The notes: generated from the sequence alone by a model not told the origin. A DNA stretch of 63,964 nucleotides from Paenibacillus sp. JCM 18996 (GCA_001313085.1 BBFE01000016.1:1-63964), one strand, 5' to 3'; shown: positions 10,169 to 20,669, counted from the stretch's first letter. Numbers and translations: made by a program.

Positions 10169-10776
10169 TTAAGACTGCATTCCTTTTTTTATCCAATCCG
10201 CGACTGTTACCGTACGTTTTGCCTGATGAATGACTGCGCTGCGGACGTCTTCTTTCATTTTGCCATGATTGACGCTCACGCTTGTCCCGTACGGGTTGCC
10301 GCCTGCCTCATAAAGAGCTTGATCTGTGTATCCAGGAGCAGCAATAATCGCTCCCCAGTGATGCATTGAAGTGTAGATGGATAATATTGTGGCTTCCTGC
10401 CCGCCATGCGGGTTTTGCGCAGAAGTCATGGCACTGACTACTTTGTTGACGGTTTTGCCATGAAACCAGATGCTTCCTGTAGAGTCCAGGAAATTTTTTC
10501 ATTTGAGCCGCCATATTTCCATAACGTGTAGGTGTGCTGAAAATGATGCATCCGCCACTCGATATCATCATGTGTTACTACAGGCACATTCTTTGTTGCT
10601 TCCACGTGCGCTTTCCAGGCCGGATTGGAAGCAATGGCATCTTCAGCAGCGAGCTCGGCAACCTTTAATACTTTCACTTCCGCGCCGGCCTCTTTGCCGC
10701 CTTCAGCGGCCCATTGGGCTAATTGATGGTTCGTGCCTGTAGCGCTGTAATAAATAACCGCCAGATTAATAGGCAT
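10169..10776 (-). CDS. WrbA-like NAD(P)H:quinone oxidoreductase / flavodoxin-fold protein (frameshifted)
   Basis: About 203 residues of flavodoxin fold. YYSATGTNHQLA near residue 8 is the FMN phosphate loop; STPTRYGNMAAQMK, TSAQNPHGGQEATILS and YTSMHHWGAIIAAPGYTD follow the WrbA pattern. WrbA enzymes do two-electron quinone reduction with FMN and NAD(P)H, protecting against redox cycling. The start at 10776 is set by AAGGAG eight bases upstream. Two single-base losses around 10560-10575 (GGG to GG, AA to A) and an extra C near 10494 split the middle. Monocistronic, with its own terminator. Confidence 0.85.
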
Positions 10777-10910
10777 AAGGTCATCTCCTTCCACATATTG
10801 AGTTATTTTTTTCTTAATTAAGTGGTCCCTGGCATTCTTTTTTTTAATTAAACAAAGACGAATGCATTTGAAGCACCAAAACATGCAGCGATCATTTTTT
10901 CATATGCGTG

Positions 10911-11696
10911 CTATTTAGCAGCCTCGGCACGAAATTTCCCCCGCAACGCAGCCCTTTCCTGTTCTTTCATACGCGGGCAGCTATAGCAATACTGGCCTCC
11001 TTCGGTTGTATAAAATAAGCAGCAAGCGCTCTTCAAAGGAACTAGCTTATCCGCTTCCGCTATACTTTCGATCATGCGGCAGTTCACGTCGAAAGGATTC
11101 TTCTTCAGGCCGAATAAGCCTGCATCAAGTGTTTTCAACCAATGATAATCCTCGGCGCTCTTTCTCTGATGTTGGGATCAGATTCTACCGCCAGCCCTTC
11201 CATAAAATAAAAAAAATTTGTGCGGCAGCTGCCCCATAACTGGGTTATATGTATTCCCGCTGCGCCCGATGCCGCTTCGAATAAAGGCCGCACGGTTTTG
11301 CCGTAAAAAAAATCGGTAAACATTCGTTCGCGCCACCGGTCTCTCTCTTTTGGGTCAAGCGGCGCATCCTGTTCCTGCCACTCGCCAACCTGGAAGGAGA
11401 AGCGGTGGTAATTACCGACCGGATATAATTGCACGGTGATATTGCCGAGAGATAAATCCGGCCCCTTATTCCGGGAAATGAAATAATGGAAGGCCAGCGC
11501 CACGCCGCCGAACCAGCTGCTGAAATAGGCAGCTGCCGCAGCCGGCTCCGCTGCCTTTAAAAGCGGCATATAAGTGTCAAGCAGGCGCTCCATACCGTTC
11601 TGAGCGGAAGGCTGTGCCGCCGGCATGGAGAATACTGCGTTTTTTCCGTGCCAACAAGCTGACAAAATAGGTTTCCTCCAGTTGAAGGAAGTCCAT
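10911..11696 (-). CDS. FhuF-like [2Fe-2S] siderophore-iron reductase (frameshifted)
   Basis: About 260 residues. The C-terminus has CC-x10-C-x2-C (SACCLFYTTEGGQYCYSCP), the unusual cysteine motif that holds the [2Fe-2S] cluster in FhuF and relatives, which reduce Fe(III)-hydroxamate siderophores in the cytosol to release iron. The upstream part (YFSSWFGGVALAFHYFIS, GSCRTNFFYFMEG) fits the family. Start at 11696 follows GGAGG. It is the last gene of a permease-permease-ATPase operon, 17 bases after the ATPase stop. Frame breaks at the T6 run at 11640-11645 and at about 11150, where one A seems lost. Regulation likely via the Fur box at 14710. Confidence 0.85.
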
Positions 11697-11713
11697 GTTA
11701 GTCCTCCCGTCTT

Positions 11714-12526
11714 TCATGACATGATTGGAACCGCATTTGCAGCGAGTTCGAACGGCAAGCATAACGGAACGCCGGTTCTCGGATCAGGGACCAGATCCGC
11801 TTCTATGTTGAACGCCTTGCGCAGCACATCTTTCGTCATCACATCCGCCGGCCGGCCTTCGCTGATGACTTTCCCCGATTTAATAACTACCATGTGATGA
11901 GCATATCGCGACGCATGATTCAAGTCATGCACAACCATCACAATCGTTCGCCGTTCCTCCTGATTCAACTTTTGCAGCAGCTGGAGCACCTCAAACTGAT
12001 GGGCCATGTCCAGAAACGTGGTTGGCTCATCCAGGAACAGTATATCCGTCTGCTGGGCCAAAGCCATGCCGATCCACGCCCGCTGACGCTGTCCGCCTGA
12101 AAGTTGATCAACAGCGCGGTCGTAAAAAAAGATTCCAACCCGGTCATCCGGATCGCCCAGCGAATGATTTCCTTATCATCACTGCTTAACGTTCCGAATC
12201 CTTTTTTGACGAGGGAATCGTCCATATGCGACCAGTTCGGAAACCGTCAGCCCCTCCGGCGCACCCGGATTCTGCGGAAGAATGGCGAGCTGCTTCGCCA
12301 CATCTTTCGTAGACTGCTTGTGAATCGATTTCCCGTCCAACAAGACTTCCCCCGAGCTTGGCTTCATAAGTCGTGCCATCGTCTTTAGAATCGTTGATTT
12401 CCCCGACCCGTTAGCACCGACAAGCGCAGTGATTTTCCCTGTCGGCACGGTCAAATTCAAGTTATTTACAATCAAAGTGTCCTCATAACTGATATCAAGC
12501 TGCTCAGTGCTCAAACGCTCCGGCAT
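11714..12526 (-). CDS. ABC transporter ATPase for siderophore-iron uptake (FecE/FhuC type; frameshifted)
   Basis: Cytoplasmic ATPase that powers ferric-siderophore import. Motifs in order: Walker [11 protein letters not shown], the Q-loop [30 protein letters not shown] (signature), Walker [13 protein letters not shown], and the H-loop [13 protein letters not shown]. Length about 270 residues, normal for the FecE class. Breaks occur at the T6 run at 12202-12207 (family frame needs five) and the A7 run at 12124-12130 (needs five). Lies between permease 2 (49 bases upstream) and the FhuF-like reductase. Confidence 0.9.
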
Positions 12527-12575
12527 CTGCTTCACTCCCGTTTTAATCAAATATGGACGGTAACGGTTAAGTCCT

Positions 12576-13606
12576 CTACGCTTTCGATTTGGCCAGCAAG
12601 TATAGAAAATACGGCGCACCGATAACAGCAACGATTATACCCGTCGGAATTTCGGCAGGCTGCAGAATCACGCGGGCCAGCGTATCGGCCGCGATCAGCA
12701 GCAGCCACCTGCCAATGCCGAGGCAGGAAGCAGCCATTGATGCTTCGGACCTACCAGTCGGCGAGCAAGGTGCGGGCCGATCAGCCCGACAAAGCCGATA
12801 CCGCCGCCGACAGCAACGCAGGAGCCGCCAGGCCGACGGAGGCCGCAAGAAGCCCGAGGCGTTCCTTTTCCACCGGTACTCCTAGTCCGGCAGCCATCTG
12901 CTCCCCCAGGTTCAGCACGTTTAACACCCTTGCCTTGTAAAATACGTAAGGTAGTAGTGCCAACAACCAGGGCAGGAGAGTCAGCACAAACTTCCAGTTC
13001 GTTCCCAGGATGCTGCCCGCCATCCAAACGGATACAAACTGGTAGTTTTGAGGGTCCAGTCTAATAGTGAGAACGATCATGCTGCACTGATGCCTGCCGC
13101 GACAGCAATCCCCGTAAGCACCAAACGGATCGGCGAGAGTCCCTCATGCTTTTTTTGAAGGCCAGTCCATAGATCAACGCGGCAGTCAGCCCTGCTCCGG
13201 CGAAAGCAAGAATCGGCAGGAAGAAGACCGGAGCCGCCGTATTCAAAGGGTAGAAGGAAACAAACAATATTACCATCAGTCCGGCACCGGCATTGATCCC
13301 AAGGATGCCGGGATCGGCAAGCGCATTGCGGGAAATCCCCTGCATAATGCATCCTGATACGGCAAGCCCGGCACCGGCCAGCACTGAAATCACGGTCCGC
13401 GGCAGGCGGAATTCGAACAGAATAAGTTCCTGCTTATCCGTTCCAGCACCTATCAACGTCTTGATAACGTCGAGCGGCGACAACTGGATGAAGCCGGTAT
13501 TCATACTGACAATAAACACGATCAGGATCAGCAGCCCAAGTGTAATGCATACTGCTGTTTCGCTGAATCTACTGCGACGCCCCGTTTCCTCAAATGAGGT
13601 TTCCAC
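12576..13606 (-). CDS. FecCD-type iron-siderophore ABC permease, second subunit (frameshifted)
   Basis: Polytopic inner-membrane permease of the BtuC/FecCD family. Recognised by [38 protein letters not shown], the cytoplasmic loop around [14 protein letters not shown] that contacts the ATPase, and [20 protein letters not shown] at 13606 is the start, preceded by GAGGAGGG, and it overlaps the TAG stop of permease 1 by one base, so translation is probably coupled. Frame breaks at the T7 run at 13150-13156 and at two places without A/T runs (about 13083 and 12750), each missing one base. Confidence 0.88.
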
Positions 13607-14649
13607 TACAGTTCCCTCCTCTTTGTTCGTGCCAAATAGAGTACGAAAGGAACTCCGATCAAGGCGATCAGAGCGCCGATCGGGGTTTCGTAAGGCGGAT
13701 GGACCATGCGGGCGGCAATGTCGGCGAGCACCATAAGCAGACTGCCGAGCACCGCGGAACAGGGAATAATCCAGCGGTAATCGACACCGACCAAATACCG
13801 TGCGACATGCGGGATAATAAGCCCTACAAAGCCCACAGCGCCAATAGCGGAAACCGATGCGCCAGCCAGCACCAGCACGGTGACTATAGCAGCCAGCTTC
13901 ACCATACGGGTTCGCTGGCCTAAATTGGTCGCCACCTCTTCTCCGAGGCTGAGCAGGGTTATCGAACGGGAAAGCAGCAAAGCGGCGATCATCGCCCCGG
14001 CAGCCCAAGGGAACATCATTTTGATCTGCAGCCACTTTGTCCCCGCAACCCCGCCGGCATACCAGAAAGCGAGGTCCTGACCGATGTGAAAGTAAATGGC
14101 GATGCCTTCACTTAGCGCAGTGAGAAGCGCACTGACGGCGGCTCCGGCTAGAACCAGCCGCACGGGTGTGAGGCCCCCTTTTGCAAATGAGCCGATACCG
14201 TACACAAGCCCAGCGGCGACTGCAGCTCCAAGAAAGGAATTCACGATCAGATATAATAACGGAAGTCCGGGAAAAAAAAGCGAAACAGAGCGCGAGCACA
14301 AATCCCGAACCGCTATTCAGGCCAAGCAGTCCGGAATCGGCTAACGGATTGCGGCTCATGCCCTGCATGATGGCTCCAGCTACAGCAAAACAGGCGCCTG
14401 TTAATGCTCCCGCGAGTACCCGCGGTATGCGAATTTCATTGATGATCTGGTGCTGGCTTTGCTCCGGATTGAACCGAACAATCGCTTCCCAAACGGTGGA
14501 AAGTTTGATGTCCGCCGCGCCGACGGAAACGGATAAGGCCATGCCAAGGATAAGGCAGCTAATCCACAAATCAGGATAAGCGCAGCGACAATTGGCCGGG
14601 ACTGAAATTTTGCTTCATGTTGTGTAACAGATTGGGTATGTGCAATCAT
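13606..14649 (-). CDS. FecCD-type iron-siderophore ABC permease, first subunit (frameshifted)
   Basis: First gene of the iron-uptake operon and partner of the next permease. Hallmarks: RIPRVLAGALTGACFAVAG, GAIMQGMSRNPLADSGLLG, LSLGEEVATNLGQRT and GFVGLIIPHVARYLVGVD, with many hydrophobic helices. ATG at 14649 lies about 60 bases downstream (minus strand) of a Fur box. Frame is lost near 14545 (one C missing from a short C run) and at the A8 run at 14272-14279, where six would restore LCFAFFPDFRYY. The two permeases, the ATPase and the reductase form one Fur-type transcript. Confidence 0.88.
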
Positions 14650-14709
14650 TTAAACCATCCTTATATTTGCTTGTTAGAGATTGTTGCAATAGACTAAAAC
14701 TTTTCAAAT

Positions 14710-14728
14710 GATAATGAGAATCGTTATC
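14710..14728. promoter_or_regulatory. Fur box (iron box) for the permease operon
   Basis: GATAATGAGAATCGTTATC matches the 19-bp Fur consensus at 17 positions. It sits about 60 bases before the permease 1 start, in the divergent intergenic region, so Fe-loaded Fur should repress the uptake operon. Confidence 0.85.
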
Positions 14729-14821
14729 GGAATTATTATAGATGTCTTCCTGCCGTTAGTCAATTACTAACCTTTATTCTTTCAGTTTCCTTATCTCGCT
14801 TGTGTCCTCCAGAAAATACCA

Positions 14822-14875
14822 TTGACACATGTATATCCGCTCTGTAGGATATAGATGAAATTGAGAATCATTATC
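14822..14875 (+). promoter_or_regulatory. Promoter with overlapping Fur box for the siderophore-binding lipoprotein gene
   Basis: TTGACA at 14822-14827, 17-base spacer, TAGGAT at 14845-14850, then GAAATTGAGAATCATTATC at 14857-14875 (16 of 19 Fur consensus positions). The operator covers the start-site region just downstream of the -10 element, a standard repression geometry. The gene starts at 14905. Confidence 0.8.
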
Positions 14876-14904
14876 ACAATGAACTACAGGGGGAAATAAA
14901 TTCT

Positions 14905-15870
14905 ATGTTTCACGCTCGAAAAAAAGTCTGCCCGTTTTAATCTGCTTGATCGTTTTTTGCAATGCTTATTACCGCTTGCGTCGGTAAAGGAAACATTTCC
15001 GGAAGTACGCCTGCAGCGGAGAAAGCATCCAATCAAATCGTAAAAGATGCGATGGGCCATGAAGTAAAGATTCCGGCAAATCCGCAGCGGGTTCTTGCCC
15101 CTATCTCGAAGACCATTTAACGGTCCTCGGCGTCAAGCCGGTCGCCCAATGGTCGATTGGCCAAACCGTTCAGGACTATCTGCAGCCTGCATTGAAAGAC
15201 GTGCAAAAAAATCAGCTGGGACCTTCCGCCTGAAGCAGTTGCCGCTGTCAATCCCGATCTGATCATCATTAGTTCACCTGCATCGGTACAAAACGGCCTT
15301 TACGAGAAATATTCCAAAATCGCGCCCACCTATATCCTGGGTGATGAATTAGGCAAAGATTGGCGTCAGCAGCTGCTAAAAAAATCGGTGAATTACTCAA
15401 CAAATCCGATGCGGCGAAGAAAGCTCTAAATGACTATGACTATAAAGCCAAAGAGGCCAAAGCGAAAATCCATCAGGTTATCGGCGAGAAATCGGCGGCT
15501 ATCGTATGGATGGTTGAAAAAAAACAATTTTACCTCTTCGAGGAAACACGCTTTAGCGGAAAAGTAATGTATGGGGATTTGGGCGTGACCCGACCGAAAC
15601 TTGTTCAAAATCTCGCTGCGCCTTCAGCCAAATGGGAGCCGATTTCTCTTGAAAAGCTTTCGGAGCTAGACGCGGACCATCTTTTCCTGGTAAAGAAGGA
15701 TGGTGTAGGAAGTGGGAAAGAAGCCTTTGACAGCCCAGTGTGGAAGGCCTTGCCGGCCGTAAAACAGAATCATGTTTATGAAATAAAGGATTCCGGCAGC
15801 TGGACAAACAGCGGTTTGGCCGCCAGTGAAAAAAACCATTGACGATATTATGAAGGCGCTGGGTAAATAG
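14905..15870 (+). CDS. Iron-siderophore ABC transporter substrate-binding lipoprotein (frameshifted)
   Basis: Membrane-anchored binding protein of the FhuD/YfiY class. The signal peptide ends in the lipobox LITAC, so Cys near residue 24 is lipidated. Following blocks fit the family: VKDAMGHEVKIPANPQRVLA, VLGVKPVAQWS, AAVNPDLIIISSPASVQ, IGELLNKSDAAKKAL, and a C-terminal SGSWTNSGLAASEKTIDD-like end. AGGGGG precedes the ATG. A runs at 14919-14925, 15205-15211, 15378-15384 and 15829-15835 and T6 at 14953-14958 each break frame by one or two. Divergent from the permease operon and sharing its Fur control. Ligand (hydroxamate or other) not decidable; the FhuF-like partner favours hydroxamates. Confidence 0.88.
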
Positions 15871-15880
15871 GTTGGAAATG

Positions 15881-16143
15881 GCGGGGGAGTATATGTACGC
15901 TTAGCCAATTCCGCATCCAGGATGAAGAACGCATTACTGTCGTTGTCTATCCTCTTTAATCTTGGTACGATGCTGTCGAAAGTGGCTTCTTCTTCCACCT
16001 GTTCATCTATAAACCATTTTAAAAAAATTGATGGTAGCGTGTTCCCTCTCGTTCCAAGAGGCATCGGATATATCATAAATACGACGTGTCACCGATTGCT
16101 CATGGGCAAAGGCTTCTTCAAAAGCATTAAGCAAGTATCGCAT
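15881..16143 (-). pseudogene. Ferritin remnant (C-terminal half)
   Basis: Minus-strand peptide NAFEEAFAHEQSVTRRIYD, then FLKWFIDEQVEEEATF and SNAFFILDAELAKRTYTP, which is the second half of a non-haem ferritin (helices C-D, HEQ and EQVEEE iron/ferroxidase-type motifs). The first ~80 residues are absent; translation could only begin at ATG 16141-16143. The 3' end runs without a stop into antisense of the binding-protein gene, so both ends look lost. The A7 run at about 16021-16027 shifts the frame by one. An iron-storage gene beside iron uptake makes sense, but this copy is probably dead. Confidence 0.7.
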
Positions 16144-16206
16144 GAATCACATAGCTTTCCCCTGCTTGGTGGAAACTAATTATACCAAATGTTTTCGAGG
16201 TGCCCT

Positions 16207-17146
16207 ATGTCTGACTTTACTGCCACGGCGAATGGCAAAGAAATCACTATTACGAGTCCAGCCAAGCTGCTGTGGCCAGAATTCGGGATAACCAAGCTGG
16301 ACTACATAAAATATCTAGTGGAGGCCGCCCCTTATTTTTTTTGCCTTATACAATCGATCGAATGCTTATGATTTGGCGTTACCCGACAGGGCCAGGCGGC
16401 AAAAGAATTGAACAGCGCTCCGTTCACGGAACTGCCCCGGAATGGTTGCCGCGCGTTGTATACAACGGAAAAGAAAGGATTTTACTCAATAACACCGCCT
16501 CACTTGTATGGGTCGCGAATTTGGATGCATTAGAGCTGCATGTTCCCTTTGACCGTTATGACCGCAAAGATTATCCAACCGAATTGGTTTTCGATTTGGA
16601 TCCTCCGGATGACCGGAGTTTTGCGCTTGTAAGCGAAACAGCGTTGGCACTAAAAGAAGTCCTCGATTCCCTCGGGCTGTTTTCAGTTCCCAAAACATCC
16701 GGCGCAACGGGGCTGCAAATATACATTCCGATCGAACCGAAATATACGTTTGCAGAAACCAGGAAAATAAATAAATTTATTGCGGATTACATGTCACAAA
16801 AAAATGCCGGATCAAATCACCTTGGAACGGGTGGTGGACAAACGGCGCTCAAAATTATATTTCGATTATTTGCAGCTTTGGCGGGGCCGAACGATGGCAG
16901 TCCCTTACTCCGTGCGCGCGCGCATGATGCCAACCGTTTCCACTCCGGTCACTTGGGAAGAAGTAGGCAAAGGCTTCAGACCGACCGATTTTACAGTATT
17001 AAATGTGATTGAACGCGTCAAAAAAAGTCAGGGGCTTTATTCGCTCCGCTGAGCACGCAAAAAAAATGAAGTACAATCAAAATCTCGACCCTATCATTTC
17101 GTTTTTCACGGTCCGGGAAGGCAGTCAAGGTTCAAAGAATGTTTAG
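16207..17146 (+). CDS. LigD-type DNA polymerase/primase domain protein (frameshifted)
   Basis: Stand-alone PolDom of about 310 residues, related to the polymerase module of bacterial NHEJ ligase D, which adds nucleotides or fills gaps at DNA breaks together with Ku. Motifs: LLWPEFGITKLDYIKYL, GPGGKRIEQRS, VFDLDPPDD (metal-binding Asp pair), PKTSGATGLQIYIPIE (SGxxG motif), and RKINKFIADYMSQK. The start at 16207 follows GAGGTG. Breaks occur at T8 16335-16342, A7 16798-16804, A7 17020-17026 and A8 17059-17066; correcting these gives a stop at 17144-17146. No ku or ligase gene is adjacent. Family certain, NHEJ role inferred. Confidence 0.85.
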
Positions 17147-17211
17147 ATTTACGCAAATGTGGTTAGAATTTGTATACACCAAAAAATATTTATTAGAAAG
17201 GAAGTGCTGAC

Positions 17212-17372
17212 ATGCTCTGGACAATTTTTTTGTTGTATTGCTGTTATTTTGGGTTCTAGGTCTTTCTTTTCACATCGCAGGTGGATTGATTCATATCCTC
17301 CTTGTCGCCGCTTTGATCTCCCTTGTCTACAATTTAGTGGCTGGAAGAAAAAAATCGTTTGTAAACCTTTGA
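17212..17372 (+). CDS. lmo0937-family small membrane protein (52 aa, frameshifted)
   Basis: With the T7 run at 17224-17230 reduced to five, the peptide reads MLWTIFVVLLFWVLGLSF, then HIAGGLIHILLVAALISLVY and NLVAGRKK: two hydrophobic helices with the GGLIH-LLL-ALI pattern of the lmo0937/DUF5670 family. AAGGAAG precedes the ATG. A strong terminator follows within 15 bases, so it is monocistronic. Function unknown; members are common in Bacillales, often as envelope-stress or stationary-phase genes. Confidence 0.8.
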
Positions 17373-17381
17373 AATTGTGAA

Positions 17382-17407
17382 GGCTGCCCCACAGGCAGCT
17401 TTTTTTT
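17382..17407 (+). terminator. Rho-independent terminator of the small membrane protein gene
   Basis: GGCTGCC-CCACA-GGCAGC stem-loop followed by eight T, ten bases after the stop at 17372. Confidence 0.85.
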
Positions 17408-17535
17408 GTTTCCAGGCTGGATTTCCGCTTGGTTTTTTTCTTGTGAAAGGGACTATCTGCGAGCAAAAAAAAAGCGACCTTACGGCGCCGCTGCTTTAAC
17501 GTATTCGTTCCGCTTCCCGTTGCGGTGCGCGTCAC

Positions 17536-18256
17536 TTAGCCCGCTTTCTTGATACATATTTTTTGTATTTCTTTACGCGGGGAATGCGCCTTACATTGCC
17601 GCTTTGCAACAAATTTTTTGTCGCTTATGATCCAGGTATGGCCGGATGAATTTTTTCCTGCGGACGGCGACGAAATGGTATTTGCTGCCGGAAAAGATTT
17701 TAAACCCCTTGGCCCTGCTGTCCCTGCAAAACTTATCGTCTTCCCCTACCGTCATGTTGGAGAAACGGACTTTGTTAAATACTTTCTTTTTTTGAACACT
17801 AAAGTGGCCCCGGGCAGAATAGAGACAAACTTATTTTCGGCTCCCGTATTACGGAGAAGGAGTGCTTTGGATTGCTTAAGCCAAATAAAATGCGCGCGTT
17901 TGCCGACGATATCCGCACGGCTTCTTTTTTAATGCACGCATACAGTCCTTTAAATAATGGGGTGCATAATAATCGTCGTCGTCAAATTTGGCCACAATAT
18001 TGTATCTGGCTTTGCTGACCCCAACATTTAAACATTTTCCCAGCGTCTTTTTTCTCCGGCACCCGGTATATGGATATGTGTTTATATTTTTTTTAGCCAT
18101 TTTTTTCGATAGTTTTTTTGCTGTTAATGCTATCTTTGTTTAGGACTATGATGAGTTCCTTTTTTTTTCCATCTCTGCCTTTTGTAATTTTTTTAAACAG
18201 GTTTTTTTTCTTGAAATGCGCCTTTGCGTGCTGGTAACAATGGAAATCCCATGCAT
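17536..18256 (-). CDS. CgeD-like family 2 glycosyltransferase (frameshifted)
   Basis: GT-A fold glycosyltransferase. After joining frames the order is MHGISIVTSTQR, KKKELIIVLNKDS, KKTLGKCLNVGVSKARYN, AKFDDDDYYAPHYL (DxD metal/nucleotide-sugar site), ILPGATLVFKKKVFNKV, VGEDDKFCRDSRAKGFKIFS and HTWIISD. This resembles B. subtilis CgeD, a sporulation glycosyltransferase that helps decorate the spore surface. Start at 18256 follows AAGGAGG. A runs break the frame several times between 18040 and 18230. The C-terminal frame is ambiguous; the stop is at 17536-17538 or a few codons further. Downstream of thiE on the same strand but with its own RBS and about 80 bases spacing. Confidence 0.75.
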
Positions 18257-18336
18257 TACGGCTGTCCTCCTTCCTTAAAATTAACATTTGCTAATTATAA
18301 AGATATGGATTATTGACTAAAAAAGAAACGGCGCAT

Positions 18337-19018
18337 TCAGGGGTTGATTCGTGGAAAAAAGTTCCTTCCAGTACAGACTGGCGCTTACTTCGCGCAGCAT
18401 CATTTGCGCAGCATTGCGTGGAGAGCCGGCCTGTGTGATGGCTGAAATGACGGCAGCCCCGTCTGCTCCTGCTTCTATCACTGCCTTTATTTTGCCTTGG
18501 GAGATACCGCCGATTCCAACCAAAGGCAGGGAAATGCCGTTTCTGCGTATCTCTTTAATTATGGATGGCCCCTTCACCTCGCGGATGTCTGATTTCGTTG
18601 CCGTCGGATACATGGGGCCTACCCCCAAATAATCCGCCCCGCTCTGCAGCGCGAGATTGGCTTCCTCCACGTCGTGAGCCGAGACGCCTACGATTTTATC
18701 CCGCATTTTCGTGCGCACTTCAGCTAATGCCTGATCTTCCTGGCCAATATGTACCCCGTCGGCATTTAACCTCAGCGCAAGTTCTGCATCGTCATTGACG
18801 ATAAACAGCACATCGCGGGATTTACACAGCTTTTGCAGCTGTTTACCCAAAATGTATGCTTCCTGGCCCTGCAAAGCTTCGGGACCCTTTTCCCGAAATT
18901 GAAAGGCGGTGATGCCACCCTCGATCGCTTCCTCCAACGTGCGTAGAGGATCCGTGAGGCAGTTCACCGTTCCCATGACCAAATAAAGCTTCAGCCGTTC
19001 CCTTAACGCTTCCGCCAC
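18337..19018 (-). CDS. thiE: Thiamine-phosphate synthase
   Basis: Joins HMP-pyrophosphate and thiazole phosphate to thiamine phosphate. TIM-barrel signature blocks: FQFREKGPEAL, FIVNDDAELALRLNADGVHI, GQEDQALAEVR, VGVSAHDVEEANLAL, YLGVGPMYPTATK and PLVGIGGI. Start is GTG at 19018 behind GGGGGAG, 36 bases after the thiD stop. The last codons depend on the A6 run at 18355-18360: as written the frame ends at 18317, with one base fewer it ends ELFPRINP at 18337, the usual family length. Last gene of the TPP-controlled operon. Confidence 0.92.
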
Positions 19019-19054
19019 TTCCGCTCCCCCGTTCCAAACTTTAGTTGTTCGTCG

Positions 19055-19903
19055 CTATGTTGCCCCGGGAGTATTTCCTGTAGGCCAATGATTGGCAGGC
19101 CCGTGTCCTCCGCCGATTCCCAGTGGATGAGCGATAGCCGCTTGAATAAAATGCTTCGCTGTACCCGCTGCCTGCCGGACAGAAGCCCCTTTCGCGAGCT
19201 CGGCGGCAATCGCTGCGGCAAAGGTGCAGCCGGTGCCGTGAGTATCTTTGGTCTTTACTCTCTCGCCAGTGAACGTATAGGAAGCTGCACCGTCATAAAG
19301 CAGATCCTCCGCAACAGCCTGCTCGTCTGCGTGCCCGCCTTTTATCAGTACGTACTCAGGTCCCAATGCATGGATTCTCTTTGCCGCTTCCACACGGTCT
19401 TTCATTGAATGGATGCTCATATTCGCGAGAGCTTCCGCTTCCGGAATATTCGGCGTAACTACCTTGGCGAGCGGCAGCAGGTGTCTGCATACAGCCTCTA
19501 CAGCGTCGTCCCGCAGCAGCGCCGCACCCCCTTTTGCGGTCATCACCGGATCGACCACCAGCCCGCGCCAGCCGTAGCTGCAGATCTTGCCTGCCACAGC
19601 TTCGATGATTTCACCGCTGAACAGCATGCCGGTCTTCACCGCCTGAGGCTCCAGATCCTCGCCGATGGAATCCATCTGACGGACTACCGCTTCCACAGGA
19701 AGCGGGTAAACCCCCTGCACCCCCAGTGTGTTTTGAGCCGTGACCGCAGTGATCACCGACATGCCGAAAGCTCCCAGCTCCTGGAACGTTTTCAGATCGG
19801 CCTGGATGCCCGCGCCTCCCCCGCTGTCCGATCCGGCAATAGTCAACACTTTCGGTACTGCCATATCCATGGAATGGCCCGTTTCCTCCGAACGGCCGGT
19901 CAT
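19055..19903 (-). CDS. thiD: Hydroxymethylpyrimidine (phosphate) kinase
   Basis: Phosphorylates HMP and HMP-P for thiamine synthesis. Ribokinase fold with [20 protein letters not shown] at the N-terminus, [28 protein letters not shown], and the C-terminal [19 protein letters not shown] holding the catalytic Asp and anion hole. ATG at 19903 overlaps the TGA of thiG (ATGA), so thiG and thiD are translationally coupled. The frame is uninterrupted over its length. An A-run insertion just upstream makes thiG appear to run into thiD, but the ATGA overlap is the sensible start. Confidence 0.93.
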   Translation of the reverse strand: MTGRSEETGHSMDMAVPKVLTIAGSDSGGGAGIQADLKTFQELGAFGMSVITAVTAQNTLGVQGVYPLPVEAVVRQMDSIGEDLEPQAVKTGMLFSGEIIEAVAGKICSYGWRGLVVDPVMTAKGGAALLRDDAVEAVCRHLLPLAKVVTPNIPEAEALANMSIHSMKDRVEAAKRIHALGPEYVLIKGGHADEQAVAEDLLYDGAASYTFTGERVKTKDTHGTGCTFAAAIAAELAKGASVRQAAGTAKHFIQAAIAHPLGIGGGHGPANHWPTGNTPGAT

Positions 19904-20667
19904 GATAGGCTCATTCCTTCCATCGGGCTGCTCGCTGAGGCGTAGCGTTTTTTTCGGGATCCGGCCCGCCTCGAAGCCAAAACGGCCGGCTTCAATGGCG
20001 AGCTTCATGCAAGCGCCATCTTGATCGGATCCTTGGCTCCGGATACCGCCGTGTTAAGCAGAACTCCGTCAGCCCCGAGCTCCATAGCAATGGCGGCGTC
20101 GGAAGGAGTGCCTATACCGGCATCCACGATAACGGGAACCGTCGCCTGTTCTACAATAAGGCTGATATTGAGCGGGTTGACGATCCCCTGGCCCGAACCG
20201 ATCGGGGAAGCTCCCGGCATTATGGCGTGCGCTCCCAACTCCTGCAGCCGTCTGGCCAGCAGCACATCGTCCGAGGTGTAAGGCAGCACGATAAAGCCTT
20301 CCTCCAGCAGCAATTCGGTGGCCTTCAGCGTCTCCACGGGATCCGGCAGCAGTGTCTTCATGTCCCCGATCACTTCCACCTTAATCATGTCGCACAAACC
20401 GGAAGCTTTGGCCAGCCTTGCGATCCGCACCGCTTCCTCAGCGTTCCGGGCACCTGCCGTATTAGGCAGCAGCTTGAACCGGGCGAGATCCAGCATTTCC
20501 AGGAAATTCGGCTGGCCGGGCTCGAAAATATTCATCCGGCGAACGGCAAAAGTGAGGATCTGGGCCTCCGACACGTTGACCGCCACCCGCTGGACTTCGA
20601 AATCCGGAAATTTTCCTGTCCCAAGCAAAAGTCTTGATTTAAACTGATAAGGTCCGATAGTTAACAT
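19900..20667 (-). CDS. thiG: Thiazole synthase (frameshifted)
   Basis: Forms the thiazole phosphate ring from DXP, dehydroglycine and ThiS thiocarboxylate. [50 protein letters not shown] (Schiff-base Lys), [15 protein letters not shown] and [20 protein letters not shown] are diagnostic. ATG 20667 follows GGAGGC and nearly touches the thiS stop. One base is missing after KMALA at about 20006. The T7 run at 19948-19954 needs to be six to give [13 protein letters not shown] and the stop TGA at 19900-19902. Corrected length is about 255 residues, normal for ThiG. Confidence 0.92.
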
Positions 20668-20669
20668 GT

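Noticed and set aside
19900..20010. ThiG-ThiD fusion protein
   Set aside because: The apparent fusion arises from one extra T in the run at 19948-19954; removing it gives a normal ThiG end and an ATGA overlap with thiD.
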